From Coccinella septempunctata (lineage: Eukaryota > Arthropoda > Insecta > Coleoptera > Coccinellidae), in the NCBI RefSeq assembly GCF_907165205.1, contig NC_058190.1, positions 5,650,001 to 5,714,000 of the forward strand: a DNA stretch of 64,000 nucleotides. The letters are read 5' to 3'. The notes under the pieces were generated by a model. That model made no database searches, had not been told where the DNA came from, and worked only from the letters and a program-made list of their open reading frames with translations. The position numbers were made by a program, and so were the translations under genes. Below, one piece after another: positions 44,225 through 53,324 of this stretch; position 1 is the stretch's first letter; the number at the start of each line of letters is the position of its first letter.

Positions 44225-44570
44225 TTCATATCCGTAACCAAGATGTAGGGATGGAATACAATCTGGATTCAGAGTATCCTTCAAAGCTACTGGTTCGCCT
44301 GTGAGATATTTATATATTACTCAAAACAAATATCCATTTTAAATATATTCACTAAATACCTGTTATGAAATACTTATTTTTATCTTCAGTAAGATCTTCT
44401 CTCTTAATTGCTGCTAGCCACTTGTCTTCTCAAAGTGGCCAATTCTCTCAATTGCTGTTGATTCTTATAACTAGACAAAATTGAAGGAATGCGAAAAAAA
44501 CGAACATTGTCGCGTTCTCCACGGCTCCCACAATTTATCATGCAGCAAAAAGAGGACATCTTGAGCTTCA
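44225..44570 (-). pseudogene. THAP zinc-finger domain of the ISL2EU element
   Basis: From the ATG near 44563 the minus strand reads CCMINCGSRGERDNVRFFRI, the C2 part of a THAP finger. It then reads ELATLRRQV. After an intron or shift, further blocks near 44350-44230 give an FISGEP-like and an SLHLGY-like segment. THAP fingers bind the transposon ends. The C2CH ligands are partly lost. Confidence 0.6.
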
Positions 44571-44702
44571 CAGACAATTGAAACAACGAAAAGATGATAG
44601 ATAAACACTCGAACTTTAACAAAGATAACAGAGAATAGGTTGAATCTAAGAGGAACACGATATAACCGTGGTTTCACAATTTCTCCTTTCACAACTGTTT
44701 AA

Positions 44703-44894
44703 AGCCCGTTTGCAACAGCCGAGAATTCTCTAGAAAATTTACTCGAGATTTCATGCGCCGTGAATTATGTACCGTTACATACGCACTTTCGGTAGAATTC
44801 TCTGTTCAGTTGCGTACTAAATAGGCTCCGCCCTTTTCTTGCGAGAATTTTGTAGAGAATTCTCCAGAGAATTCTCGGCTGTTGCAAACGGGCT
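44703..44894. mobile_element. 192-bp Harbinger-type MITE, TAA duplication
   Basis: AGCCCGTTTGCAACAGCCGA and its mirror TCGGCTGTTGCAAACGGGCT form long terminal inverted repeats that continue through GAATTCTC. TAA flanks both ends (44700-44702 and 44895-44897). There is no coding capacity. Confidence 0.9.
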
Positions 44895-44897
44895 TAA

Positions 44898-46160
44898 GAG
44901 ATTAAACTTCTTTTCCAATCTTTGGCAGTATGAACTATATGTTCTCCATCCTCCATTTTTAAAGGGATTTGACAGACATTCTAACTGAACTTTGAACTTT
45001 CAATCTCCCATTTCAGCATCCTATATAATTTTATTTTAATTAAATGGTGTAAAATAAACATTTTGTGATCTCTGCATTGATCAAACCAGCTGAAACTATT
45101 TTCCATATAACTTATTTTAAGATTTCATGCATTCATTCTAATCATAATGATTCAAAACTACTGTTAAATCTATTAATCATACAAGTGATTAAATCACTGA
45201 ACTGATCATTTGTTCTTGTCAGATAGTTTATTCTGTCATTTGAAATGCCATAATTTTTGTAAAAAAGCAACAGTTTTTTTCTCTGAGACCTTATCATCTC
45301 TTTTGAGAAACTCGTCCCGACACAGAATCTCTATGGTTTCAAAGTGTTTTCTGTGAGTCAGTTACTTGACAGTTAAAGTAGACAGTTTATTTGTGTTCTG
45401 TGCTGTGCAGTGATATCAATCTTTGGGTACATTTTGTTCATCTTTTTGAGTTCTGAGAATTCATATAACAAACATAACCGGTATGTCTTTATCAGCACAG
45501 CAGAAATCTTTCCTCGAAGAATGTGAAATTAAGTTTTCAGGAGGATACTTTTGGCACTTGCTGTTCCAGTCAGATCCCTTGTAAGTGAATAACGCATAGC
45601 CTCTTGAAATTGTAATTCTGAATCTTCTCTGCTTCATCCAATAGACCATACTGTTTTGGTCAACGAATCTTTCTCCTTTACGTTCTTAAAACCACAAGTA
45701 AAGCAATAGAAAAAATGATATTTGGAAACCCCGATAGTGACTCTATATTCTGTTAGATAAACATTTTTATTAACGTAATAAGAGAAATAAATGTTGAAAA
45801 ATACAGGAGGACTTTGTCAAGAGAAGGATAAGGATACATTTCGTTCATTAAGTCTTTAATTTAGGAGTAATGATAAGTCCACTGGGCGATCATAACATCC
45901 AAGGTGTCCAAAATCAAGTTTTTTGGTTAAATTGATCCACAGTTAGTGGATGTAAGGCAATTGATTCTAATTCTCTAATTCAGTTATTCCACGTCCAATC
46001 AAAATAGTAAAATCCTCACTTGGATATGTCAACTTTGATTTATCATCTGAGCACGATATAAATGTGTTATGGTAATCCAAAGTAGAAACTAACTTAGAAT
46101 CACATAGAACACCTTTAATTTTTCTCGGAATTGCCTTGATGAAGTAGCCTTTACAATGGC
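44898..46160. other. Unassigned stretch
   Basis: No transposon ends were found. A minus-strand frame around 46130-45960 (a KGYFIKAIPRKIKG segment) is open for about 55 codons without recognisable homology. The rest is AT-rich. Confidence 0.3.
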
Positions 46161-46164
46161 TGAA

Positions 46165-46541
46165 ACTGGCTGTACCGGTGACGTTGATTGAGACAATAAT
46201 ATCCGAGTCGATGACAATGGATGAGACGATGAAGAAGGCTGAGACGGATTTTGCGTTGAAGACATCAAGTTTAAAAATGCTGAAAAATATTATTCAATAT
46301 AATTTATGTAATATATCCAGGGATCTTCTGAGAAGGGAGGACCAGGTCTGTTTTCCACAATGTTTCCGACAAATCTTGCTCGGTTTTCGAGAGAAAAATG
46401 CTCCACTAATGGATCAACCTTTATGGCCGCAAGTTCATTTGGGGAAAAACATACAGAACTGTTGCATCCCCTACTTTCTGGCACCAATTTGAGCAGTAGA
46501 GGAAAATGACTTATCACAAAATGCCTATATTTTTGGAGCAT
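46165..46541 (-). pseudogene. Third paralogue fragment of the PolB-linked repeat gene
   Basis: The frame 46541-46293 reads MLQKYRHFVISHFPLLLKL, then FSPNELAAIKVDPLVEHFS and RPGPPFSEDPW. It is nearly colinear with residues 80-165 of the 296-residue frame at 56.6-57.5 kb. Nucleotide similarity continues through the intron and into the Ser/Thr-rich exon (46170-46270 against 56940-57030). The donor that reads GTGAGT in the other copy is altered here. The N-terminal and C-terminal exons are absent. Confidence 0.75.
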
Positions 46542-46763
46542 CTCATATTCTCATAAGCCAAGAGTTGATCTTTTATTTAATTTCAACTCAACATAGTGAG
46601 TATGAATAGTGACTACTATTTTCAATAAAATATTTACCATTCTGTCGTGTGTGCCTATTACCCTGGTATTCATTCGCTCTTCTTTCGAAGCGTCTGCTCC
46701 TTGCATATATTGGCACTGCAGGCAGCAGACCCTTCGAGTTTGAAGGCTTGCTCCCTTTTGTCG

Positions 46764-47430
46764 TTACCTGCTTTGTGGGTTTCTTAGGAATTTGAAGGTC
46801 TCTGAAACCTTTTCTAGGGCCTTGGTTTCTTTAATCTTCTCACCAAGATTATTTCCATACAGATACCCATCCACTGCAGTTGAATTGAGTTCATCCTTTA
46901 ATTTATCATTGATTCCTGGGTTAATCAGCCCTCTGCGTAACGATGACTCCTCAAAATTAACCGCCGTTAATATTCTGCCTGCATCGCTTAGGCGTTCAAT
47001 GAGCCTGATATTCGGGGATTCTTCTTCAACGGCTTCATTTAGAGCCTGAGCGATTGCCGTTATGGCAGCTCCAATCTGATTTTGAGACTTCTGCACCCTT
47101 TGGTCCCTTTTCCTTGCCAGCTCATTGATTACCACATTCACCTCAGGATTCAGTTTTGGAACTTCAATCCAAGGGCAATTTTCAACCGGCGGGTATTTTT
47201 TGACCATCTCCATTACCTTGTTCTGCGGTAAACCAGATCGGAGGATATCTCCCCAATGGTCCACAATTGTTGGGTGGATCTTAGGAGAGGTTTTCTTCTG
47301 TGGTATTTGTTCATACCCAAGAATTCCCAAAATACTGGCATTCGATGTATTAGGATTTTTCTCGCCATCCTCTTCAGGTATCGCTATGCATTCAAATTCA
47401 TTCTCCGTTTCTCGTAGAGGCCAGCATCTG
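46764..47430 (-). CDS. Gag-like protein, possibly of a DIRS/Ngaro-type retroelement
   Basis: The frame is open for about 220 codons. Its conserved-looking blocks are ILGILGYEQI, IHPTIVDHWGDILRSGLP, KYPPVENCPWIEVPKLNPEV and RKRDQRVQKSQNQIGAAI. I associate this series with a gag-like first ORF of tyrosine-recombinase (DIRS-type) retroelements common in invertebrates. That link is from motif memory only. A TTTGCATTGCAG acceptor at about 47430 suggests the exon starts there rather than at the upstream ATG (47459). No reverse transcriptase or recombinase was found nearby. Confidence 0.5.
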
Positions 47431-47562
47431 CAATGCAAAGAGTAAAGGACTAATGTCAAACCTTTTCAGGTTGGACAATTTGAAAGAGAAATTTTTAGTA
47501 GGTAAATTAGGGCAGAGAGATAGGTATCATTGAGGAAAATCGAATGCCGGAATATTTTTTAT

Positions 47563-47703
47563 TCATTCCATAGTTAGCTGCTGCGCTGGTGGAGTAGTTG
47601 AAACAGGTGGGGGAGGTAGTCCTCGACCTCCCCTTCTTCCTCTTCCTCTTTCCCCCCCCCTTCTACCTCTTCCTCCCCTCCAACGTCTTCTATTATGAGT
47701 CTG
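47563..47703 (-). CDS. Arg/Gly-rich terminal exon, copy 1
   Basis: After a TTTGTTTCAG acceptor the minus strand encodes QTHNRRRWRGGRGRRGG, more RG/GR repeats, then a Pro/Thr/Gln tail ending LTME and a stop. An AATAAA signal directly overlaps and follows the stop. RG-rich tails typically bind RNA. The upstream exons of this gene are not identified. Confidence 0.5.
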   Translation of the reverse strand, partial: QTHNRRRWRGGRGRRGGERGRGRRGGRGLPPPPVSTTPPAQQLTME

Positions 47704-47786
47704 CTGAAACAAAAAAAATCAGATAGAGAGAGATATAGGTATTATTAAGGAAAATCGAATTCCGGAATATTTTTTATTGTTCCGTT

Positions 47787-47940
47787 TTATTCATTTGTCT
47801 TCTGGGCCTGCGTCTGCTGGGCCGGCGTCTCAGGCGTCTGCTGGGCCTGTGGAGTAGTTGGGGGAGGTGGGGAAGGTACTCCTCTACTTCCCCTTCTTCC
47901 TCGTCCCCTCCCCCTTCTTCCCAGGATTGGTATATGATGT
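47787..47940 (-). CDS. Arg/Gly-rich terminal exon, copy 2
   Basis: The minus strand encodes an RRGRGRGRRGSRGVP segment, then a Pro-rich block and repeated Ala-Gln-Gln-Thr units ending in KTNE and a stop. An AATAAA signal was not found at the same place as in copy 1, and the acceptor end is unclear. It has diverged in the tail from copies 1 and 4. Confidence 0.4.
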
Positions 47941-48030
47941 CCTATTCAAGAATTTATCTATGGATCTACCTGTCATTTTAACAGTATCTACAAACCTTCA
48001 CCCTTGAACTTCTTAAGTTTAAGCCTCAAT

Positions 48031-48058
48031 AGTCCGGGCAATGAAATCTGCCCGGACT
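48031..48058. repeat. Perfect 10-bp hairpin
   Basis: AGTCCGGGCA and TGCCCGGACT arms flank an 8-nt loop, ATGAAATC. The hairpin is GC-rich against an AT-rich background. Confidence 0.85.
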
Positions 48059-48412
48059 ACTGAAGTACTACTTACTGTATAATATAAAATCGTCTTCGCT
48101 GCCAAAAAATAAAGTGCCTCGTGCCTCTGAAGAAATGCTTTTGAATAAGGCAGAGAATAATTTTGGGTATGATATAAAAAGCACCAGATGAAATTTACTG
48201 AATTATCGAAATAATTATTCGCCATCTTCAAAAAAAAAAAAGATGGAATATGCCTGAACAAAGAGTACAGGACTAATGTCTAACCATTTCAGGTTAGACA
48301 AATTGAAATTTAAATTTTTAGTAGGTAAATTAGGGCAGAGAGAAAGGTATTATTAAGGAAAATCGAATACCGTTAATTGCTTTTATTGCTTAACTCTTAG
48401 ACAGTCTAAGGC

Positions 48413-48608
48413 TTAACTCATTTCTTCTGTATGCGGTGGCGCCTCCGTCTGCTGTTCAGGCGCCTCCGACTGCTGTTCAGGCCGGCGCTGGCGTCTGCTG
48501 TGGAGTAGTTGGGGGAGATGTGGGAGGTACTCCTCTACTTCCTCTTCCCCTCCCTCTTCCTCTCCCCCTTCTACCCCTGCCTCCCCTCCAACGCCTTCTG
48601 TTACTCTG
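48413..48608 (-). pseudogene. Arg/Gly-rich terminal exon, copy 3
   Basis: It follows a TTTTGTTTCAG acceptor. It encodes SNRRRWRGGRGRRGRGRGRG, then a Pro/Thr block, then a stop (48477) in the main frame. A neighbouring frame continues with PEQQSEAPEQQTEAPP to a stop at 48413, paralleling the Gln-rich tail of copy 2. An indel therefore probably shifted the tail. Confidence 0.45.
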
Positions 48609-48619
48609 CTGAAACAAAA

Positions 48620-49830
48620 AATTCATATATTATGTTCAATTTTCTTACTATCTAGTTTAAAGTATGAATTTATTCGATAATACAAACATTTCCAGATTTT
48701 TTTGGTTTTAAAATTATAGTAAAAATAATATATAGAATATTCTCATTTTATATTGTTGTACGTTCGAGTAGATATTTAGAAATAATTCAACTCTTTTCTG
48801 AACTTCTTTATACCCTACTTGTACTTTCATACATCAACTGCATCACCCGCTGAAATTTTAGCACCTGCAATAAAAATTGGAGTACATAATTTGGAGAAAT
48901 TGTGTGAAGTAGATTCAATCAATTAACTTGAAAATGTTCACAATGCTTAAATCATAAACAGAGATTTTATTTTCGAATTATATACCGTATACCGTTTGGT
49001 AATATCGCTAATGATATTATCTGGGAAGATCTTGGTGAAGTGGAATTCGTTGAATTCGGAGTTTTCCTGCACCCCCAGTGGCCATACAATTTCTTTTTTG
49101 TGTTGGCACCAGCTTCTCTACTGCCTTTTTTTATTTTGCGCCGGTGGCTGCTGCGCCGGCGGCTGCTGCGCTGGTGGAGTAGTTGAAACAGGTGGGGGAG
49201 GTAGTCCTCGACCTCCCCTTCTTCCACTTCCCCTACCCTCCCTTTCTACCTCTTCCTCCCCTCCAACGCCTTCTGTTACTCTGCTGAAACAAAAAATTTA
49301 TATATTTTGTTCAATTTTCTTACTGTCTAGTTAAAAGTATGAATTTATTCGATAATACAAATTAGAAACATTTCCAGATTTTTTTAGTTTTAAAATTATA
49401 GTCGTAGTAAAAATAATACATATATAGAATATTCTCATTTTATATTGTTGTACGTTCGAGTAGATATTTAGAAATAAATCAACTCTTTTCTGAACTTCTT
49501 TATACCCTACTTGTACTTACAAACATCAGCTGCTGCATCACCCGAAGGAATTCAATCACCTGCAATAAAAATTGGAGTACATAATTTGGAGAAATTGTGT
49601 GAAGTAGATTCAATCAATTAACTTGAAAATGTTCACAATGCTTAAATCATGAACAAATATTTTATTTTCAAATTATATACCGTATACCGTTTGGTAATAT
49701 CGCCAATGATATTATCTGGGAAGATCTTGATGAAGTGGAATTCGTTGAATTCGGAATTTTCCTGCACCCCCAGTGGCCATACAACTTCTTTTTTGTGTTG
49801 GCACCAGCTTCTCTACTGCCTTTTTTTTAT
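48620..49830. repeat. About 695-bp tandem duplication
   Basis: TATTCGATAATACAAA, TTGTTGTACGTTCGAGTAGA, GCAATAAAAATTGGAGTACA and CGTATACCGTTTGGTAATAT each occur twice about 695 bp apart (for example 48986 and 49681). The unit covers an intron-like AT-rich stretch and the C-terminal half of a Myb-type domain. Confidence 0.88.
49140..49285 (-). pseudogene. Arg/Gly-rich exon, copy 4, fused to a Myb-domain tail
   Basis: It has the same acceptor and SNRRRWRGGRGRKGG start as copy 3, then a premature TAG. The tail resembles copy 1 but runs on into an Ala/Pro-Gln stretch. From about 49135 it joins sequence matching the C-terminal part of the Myb-type domain at 49.7 kb. Confidence 0.45.
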
Positions 49831-50058
49831 TTTCATAACACTTTTTCACAGGTTCTCTGCAATGAAATATCTTCATTGCAGACATGCTATTGAACTGCCG
49901 AGTAATTTTTCCCAAGCACCATCTTTTTCTTTCCAGGATTGCGCATCTGTCTTTTTATTTTCTATTATATGTTTTTCGCCACTCACTAGTTGTAACAGCA
50001 ACTGTTTCTCTGCGAGCGGATAGTTTACACCTCGAAACCGTTTATTTTCAGACTCCAT
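49700..50058 (-). pseudogene. Zeste-type Myb/SANT DNA-binding domain (Myb_DNA-bind_5-like)
   Basis: From the ATG at 50058 the frame reads RGVNYPLAEKQLLLQLVSG, then HIIENKKTDAQSWKEKDGAW. After a frameshift it reads VKKCYENKKKAVEKLVPTQK and a GGAGKF segment. The tryptophan pattern and the order LLxLV, IIExKxTD, Kxx-AW, YxNxKK and TGG match the zeste/Myb_DNA-bind_5 family. These are DNA-binding modules often carried by DNA transposons and their domesticated descendants. It is split by a shift near 49915. Confidence 0.65.
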
Positions 50059-50319
50059 TTCTAATATATTCTCAAGAGGTTTTATATATTTGTAAGCTGC
50101 GAGAACCGTAGATGACTAATAACATACGTATCGTTTGAATTTGCCGGTATGAGCAGACTGACAGCAGAGAATTTAATATAAAAACCCATTTTTCTTGTTC
50201 TTATATGGAAAATTTGACCTATTCTATGGTGAATTGCAACGTCGCACTTCAAATCTTATACCGTGCTATGGTTTAGTCACGCGCCAGTTAATTTTCGACG
50301 GTGCAAGTTCTCCTTAATA

Positions 50320-50347
50320 TAAGTGGAGCTTGGCTAAGCTCCACTTA
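50320..50347. repeat. 12-bp perfect hairpin
   Basis: TAAGTGGAGCTT and AAGCTCCACTTA arms flank a GGCT loop. No adjacent gene was recognised. Confidence 0.85.
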
Positions 50348-50359
50348 GAAATGTTTACG

Positions 50360-51305
50360 GTGCAGTTGGCTCCCTAAATTGTTTATTTGATAACTAACCT
50401 CTCGAAAACTCATATTACTGAAGTACCTATCTAATCAGAATAGAAAGTGGGTTGTCTCCAAACTCCAGTTTGATTGGCTCAACAGTTTATTCACACAACG
50501 ACCTTGCTGCTTCATTTATTGCAAGTATTGTTAGAACTGTAAATTTCGGGTCAAAAATTGAGGAGGGAGTTGTCACTTCTTGGATCATTCTCTTTATTAT
50601 AAAAATCCTCCCCAGTAATCGCCTTATCTGCCCTATCATATCATAATGCCTTGGATTCCTATATTTTTCAGTCATTTTGTTAGCATAAATGATCATGACT
50701 TCATCATACCGTATGAGTCTTGTGATGTAATCTTCCTTCCTTACTTATTATTCAATCTCGTTGGATAATTAATTGATCACATGCAATGGATGATGCTTAC
50801 TGAAATTCTCAATTTGAATGAAGCAAATGATATACGATTTATTGATGATACTTCTGTTACAACCACAACTATGAATGGATTCAAAATGATCAGGGAATAA
50901 GGAAAATCATTTATATCTTATTAGCGACGATGTTGCTGAGATTCTAGAATTTAATAAAAGTTTTCTCAGAAATAGATTGGAAATGCTTATGAAACTTGAT
51001 TTCAAATCTTATTATAAGAATTTTCGTATAACTATAACCAATATTAAAAATGGAAGTTCGAAATCCATTGAAGAACTAATAGGAATTTTTTGTCAGATCA
51101 ATCCTTCTATTGAAAATTTGATATTATGTGAATGTATGATTTTAAATGAAAACAATATTCTTTGTGACATGGAGAAATATTTGTGGAGGATAATAAAAAA
51201 TACTTTTTGTACATTTCTTAGTATTTATTTCATATGCATATATCTCCACATATTTACAATGTTGAATGGTTCATTGATATTTCATAAATAAAATATTTCA
51301 GAGTC
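50360..51305. other. Unassigned; one plus-strand frame
   Basis: A plus-strand frame of 104 codons (50977-51291) and a minus-strand frame of 69 codons (50696-50487) lack known motifs. Both sit in AT-rich DNA and may be chance. Confidence 0.3.
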
Positions 51306-51309
51306 CGAA

Positions 51310-53300
51310 TCTGAAGATTTGTATAAATCTGGAGGTTCCCTTTCTAACTTTTCGTATAAATATCTATAAAAGGGGCAGATAGAGTGATCGGATAAGTGAT
51401 TCAAAAAAGACATATATTTAAAAGGGGGAGGATTATAAACTAAAACATTTTTGTACATTTCAGAATCAATTGATTCAACACAATGAGAGTTACATTAACT
51501 ATAGTAAGAACAAATCAATATGGATTTTTTTTCAACAGCAATGCTCTTCTGCCAACATGAATTGAAAAATAATCATTCAGTTTACTGAACGTGTCCAAAT
51601 AAAGACAATGCGACATATTTTTCCTTGTCCTATCTGTGTATTCCATAACGTAAACTTTGATAGAAAGTCCATTATAATTGTACATGTATACGAATCAGAT
51701 CTGAATAAATTCTATTTATAATGAAAATCTGCGTGATTTTCATCATCATTGCCCTCATTTTTCTTTGTCCACAATATTTTCTACATTTTTTTTTTGAGTT
51801 CATTACATTTTGTGATTTTTTAATATGATACATTTCTAGAAACGATCTTTTGTATAAGCTCTTTTCAAGCTCCAAGATAACTGCCGATTCATAGTCCATT
51901 TCATGATGTGTACATTGCGTAGAACAGACCAGATTTGTATAAATCCGGAGGTTTCCTTTCCAACTTTTCGTATAAATATCTATAAAGTGTTGTTTATTAT
52001 ATTTAATGATACACTTGCAGAGTTTATAACCGTTTATTCGAAAGGAAAAAAGAAAAAGTAAACTGTGAACACAACGACGCGTTAAACTTAAACTGAACTG
52101 ACAGCTGACAGAATGAGAAGCACAGATACATAAATCTGAAGTATAATAGCATGCTGCGCATGTCACACATAGAATAGATGAGCTTTCGGTGTACATTTAC
52201 AACATAAAGGGGGTACATAGAGTGATCGGATAAGTATTTCAAAAAAGACGAATATTTAAGAGGGGAAGGATTTTAAACTAAAACATTTTTGTACATTACA
52301 GAATCAATTGACCCAACACAATGAGAGGGGGTACATAGAAGGGGGTACATAGAGTGATCGGATAAGTATTTCGAAAAAGAAAAATATTTAAGAGGGGGGA
52401 GGATTATAAACTAAAACATTTTTGTACATTTCAGAATCAATTGACTCAACACAATGAGAGTGACATCTACTATAGTAAGAACAAATCAATATGAATTTTT
52501 TTCAAGACCAATGCTCTTCTGCCAACATGAATTAATGAATAATCGTTCAGTTTACTGAACGTGTCCAAATAAAGACAATGCGACATATTTTTCGTTTTAT
52601 CTGTGTATGTCCATTAATTGTACATATATATGAAACAGATTTGATTAAATTCCATTTATCATCATTATTGACCTCGTTTGTCTTTATCTACAATATGGAT
52701 TTGCCACGGAACCAATCCATCATTAGATGATGATTTCAAAAAAGACAAGGAGAGGAGGATTATAAACTGAAACATTTTTGTACATTTCAGAATCAATTGA
52801 TTCAACACAATGAGAGTTACATTAACTATAGTAAGAACAAATCAATATGGATTTTTTTTCAACAGCAATGCTCTTCTGCCAACATGAATTGAAAAATAAT
52901 CATTCAGTTTACTGAACGTGTCCAAATAAAGACAATGCGACATATTTTTCCTTGTCTTATCTGTGTATTCCATAACGTAAACTTTGATAGAAAGTCCATT
53001 CATTGTGCATATATTATATGAATCAAATTTGATTAAATTCCATTTATAATGAAAATCTGCTTGATTTTCATCATCATCATTGCCCTCGTTTGTCTTTATC
53101 CACAATATGGATTTGCTACTGAACCAATCCATCACTAGATGATGATGAGGATGCAGTATCCATACTTCGATTATATCAAAGGTGCAATGAATTGTCCCAC
53201 GAGCATCCAATCCTTTATTGGAAACTGTTCAAATTCTTCATATTTGTGGATTCTTTTTGATGAATTTCTCAGACAAATTCGTATGAGAAAGTTCTCTCGA
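51310..53300. repeat. Several partial copies of the PolB-element downstream region
   Basis: The string ATTTAARAGGGGGAGGATTA, then AAACATTTTTGTACATT, CAGAATCAATTGAYTCAACA, CAATGCTCTTCTGCCAACAT and AATAAAGACAATGCGACATA recurs at about 51410-51620, 52250-52590 and 52750-52950, and in copy A at 39060-39265. Boundaries are ragged, with small internal duplications at about 52205-52400. This is the 3' flank of PolB, copied without the polymerase. Confidence 0.85.
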
Positions 53301-53324
53301 TGGCCGACACAGCATAATTCATCC

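Larger units (their letters stand above)
47438..48620. repeat. Tandem duplication carrying RG-rich exon units
   Basis: The junction string beginning CAAAGAGTAMAGGACTAATG at 47438 recurs at 48243. Both are followed by GTAGGTAAATTAGGGCAGAG and GGAAAATCGAAT. A shorter recurrence of GAGATAGGTATYATTRAGG lies at about 47730. The units are about 0.8 kb and 0.3 kb long, and each contains one RG-rich exon. Confidence 0.8.

Noticed and set aside
51672..52196. 174-codon minus-strand frame as a real gene
   Set aside because: It lies in ragged repeated flanking copies and contains no conserved block shared with them in frame.
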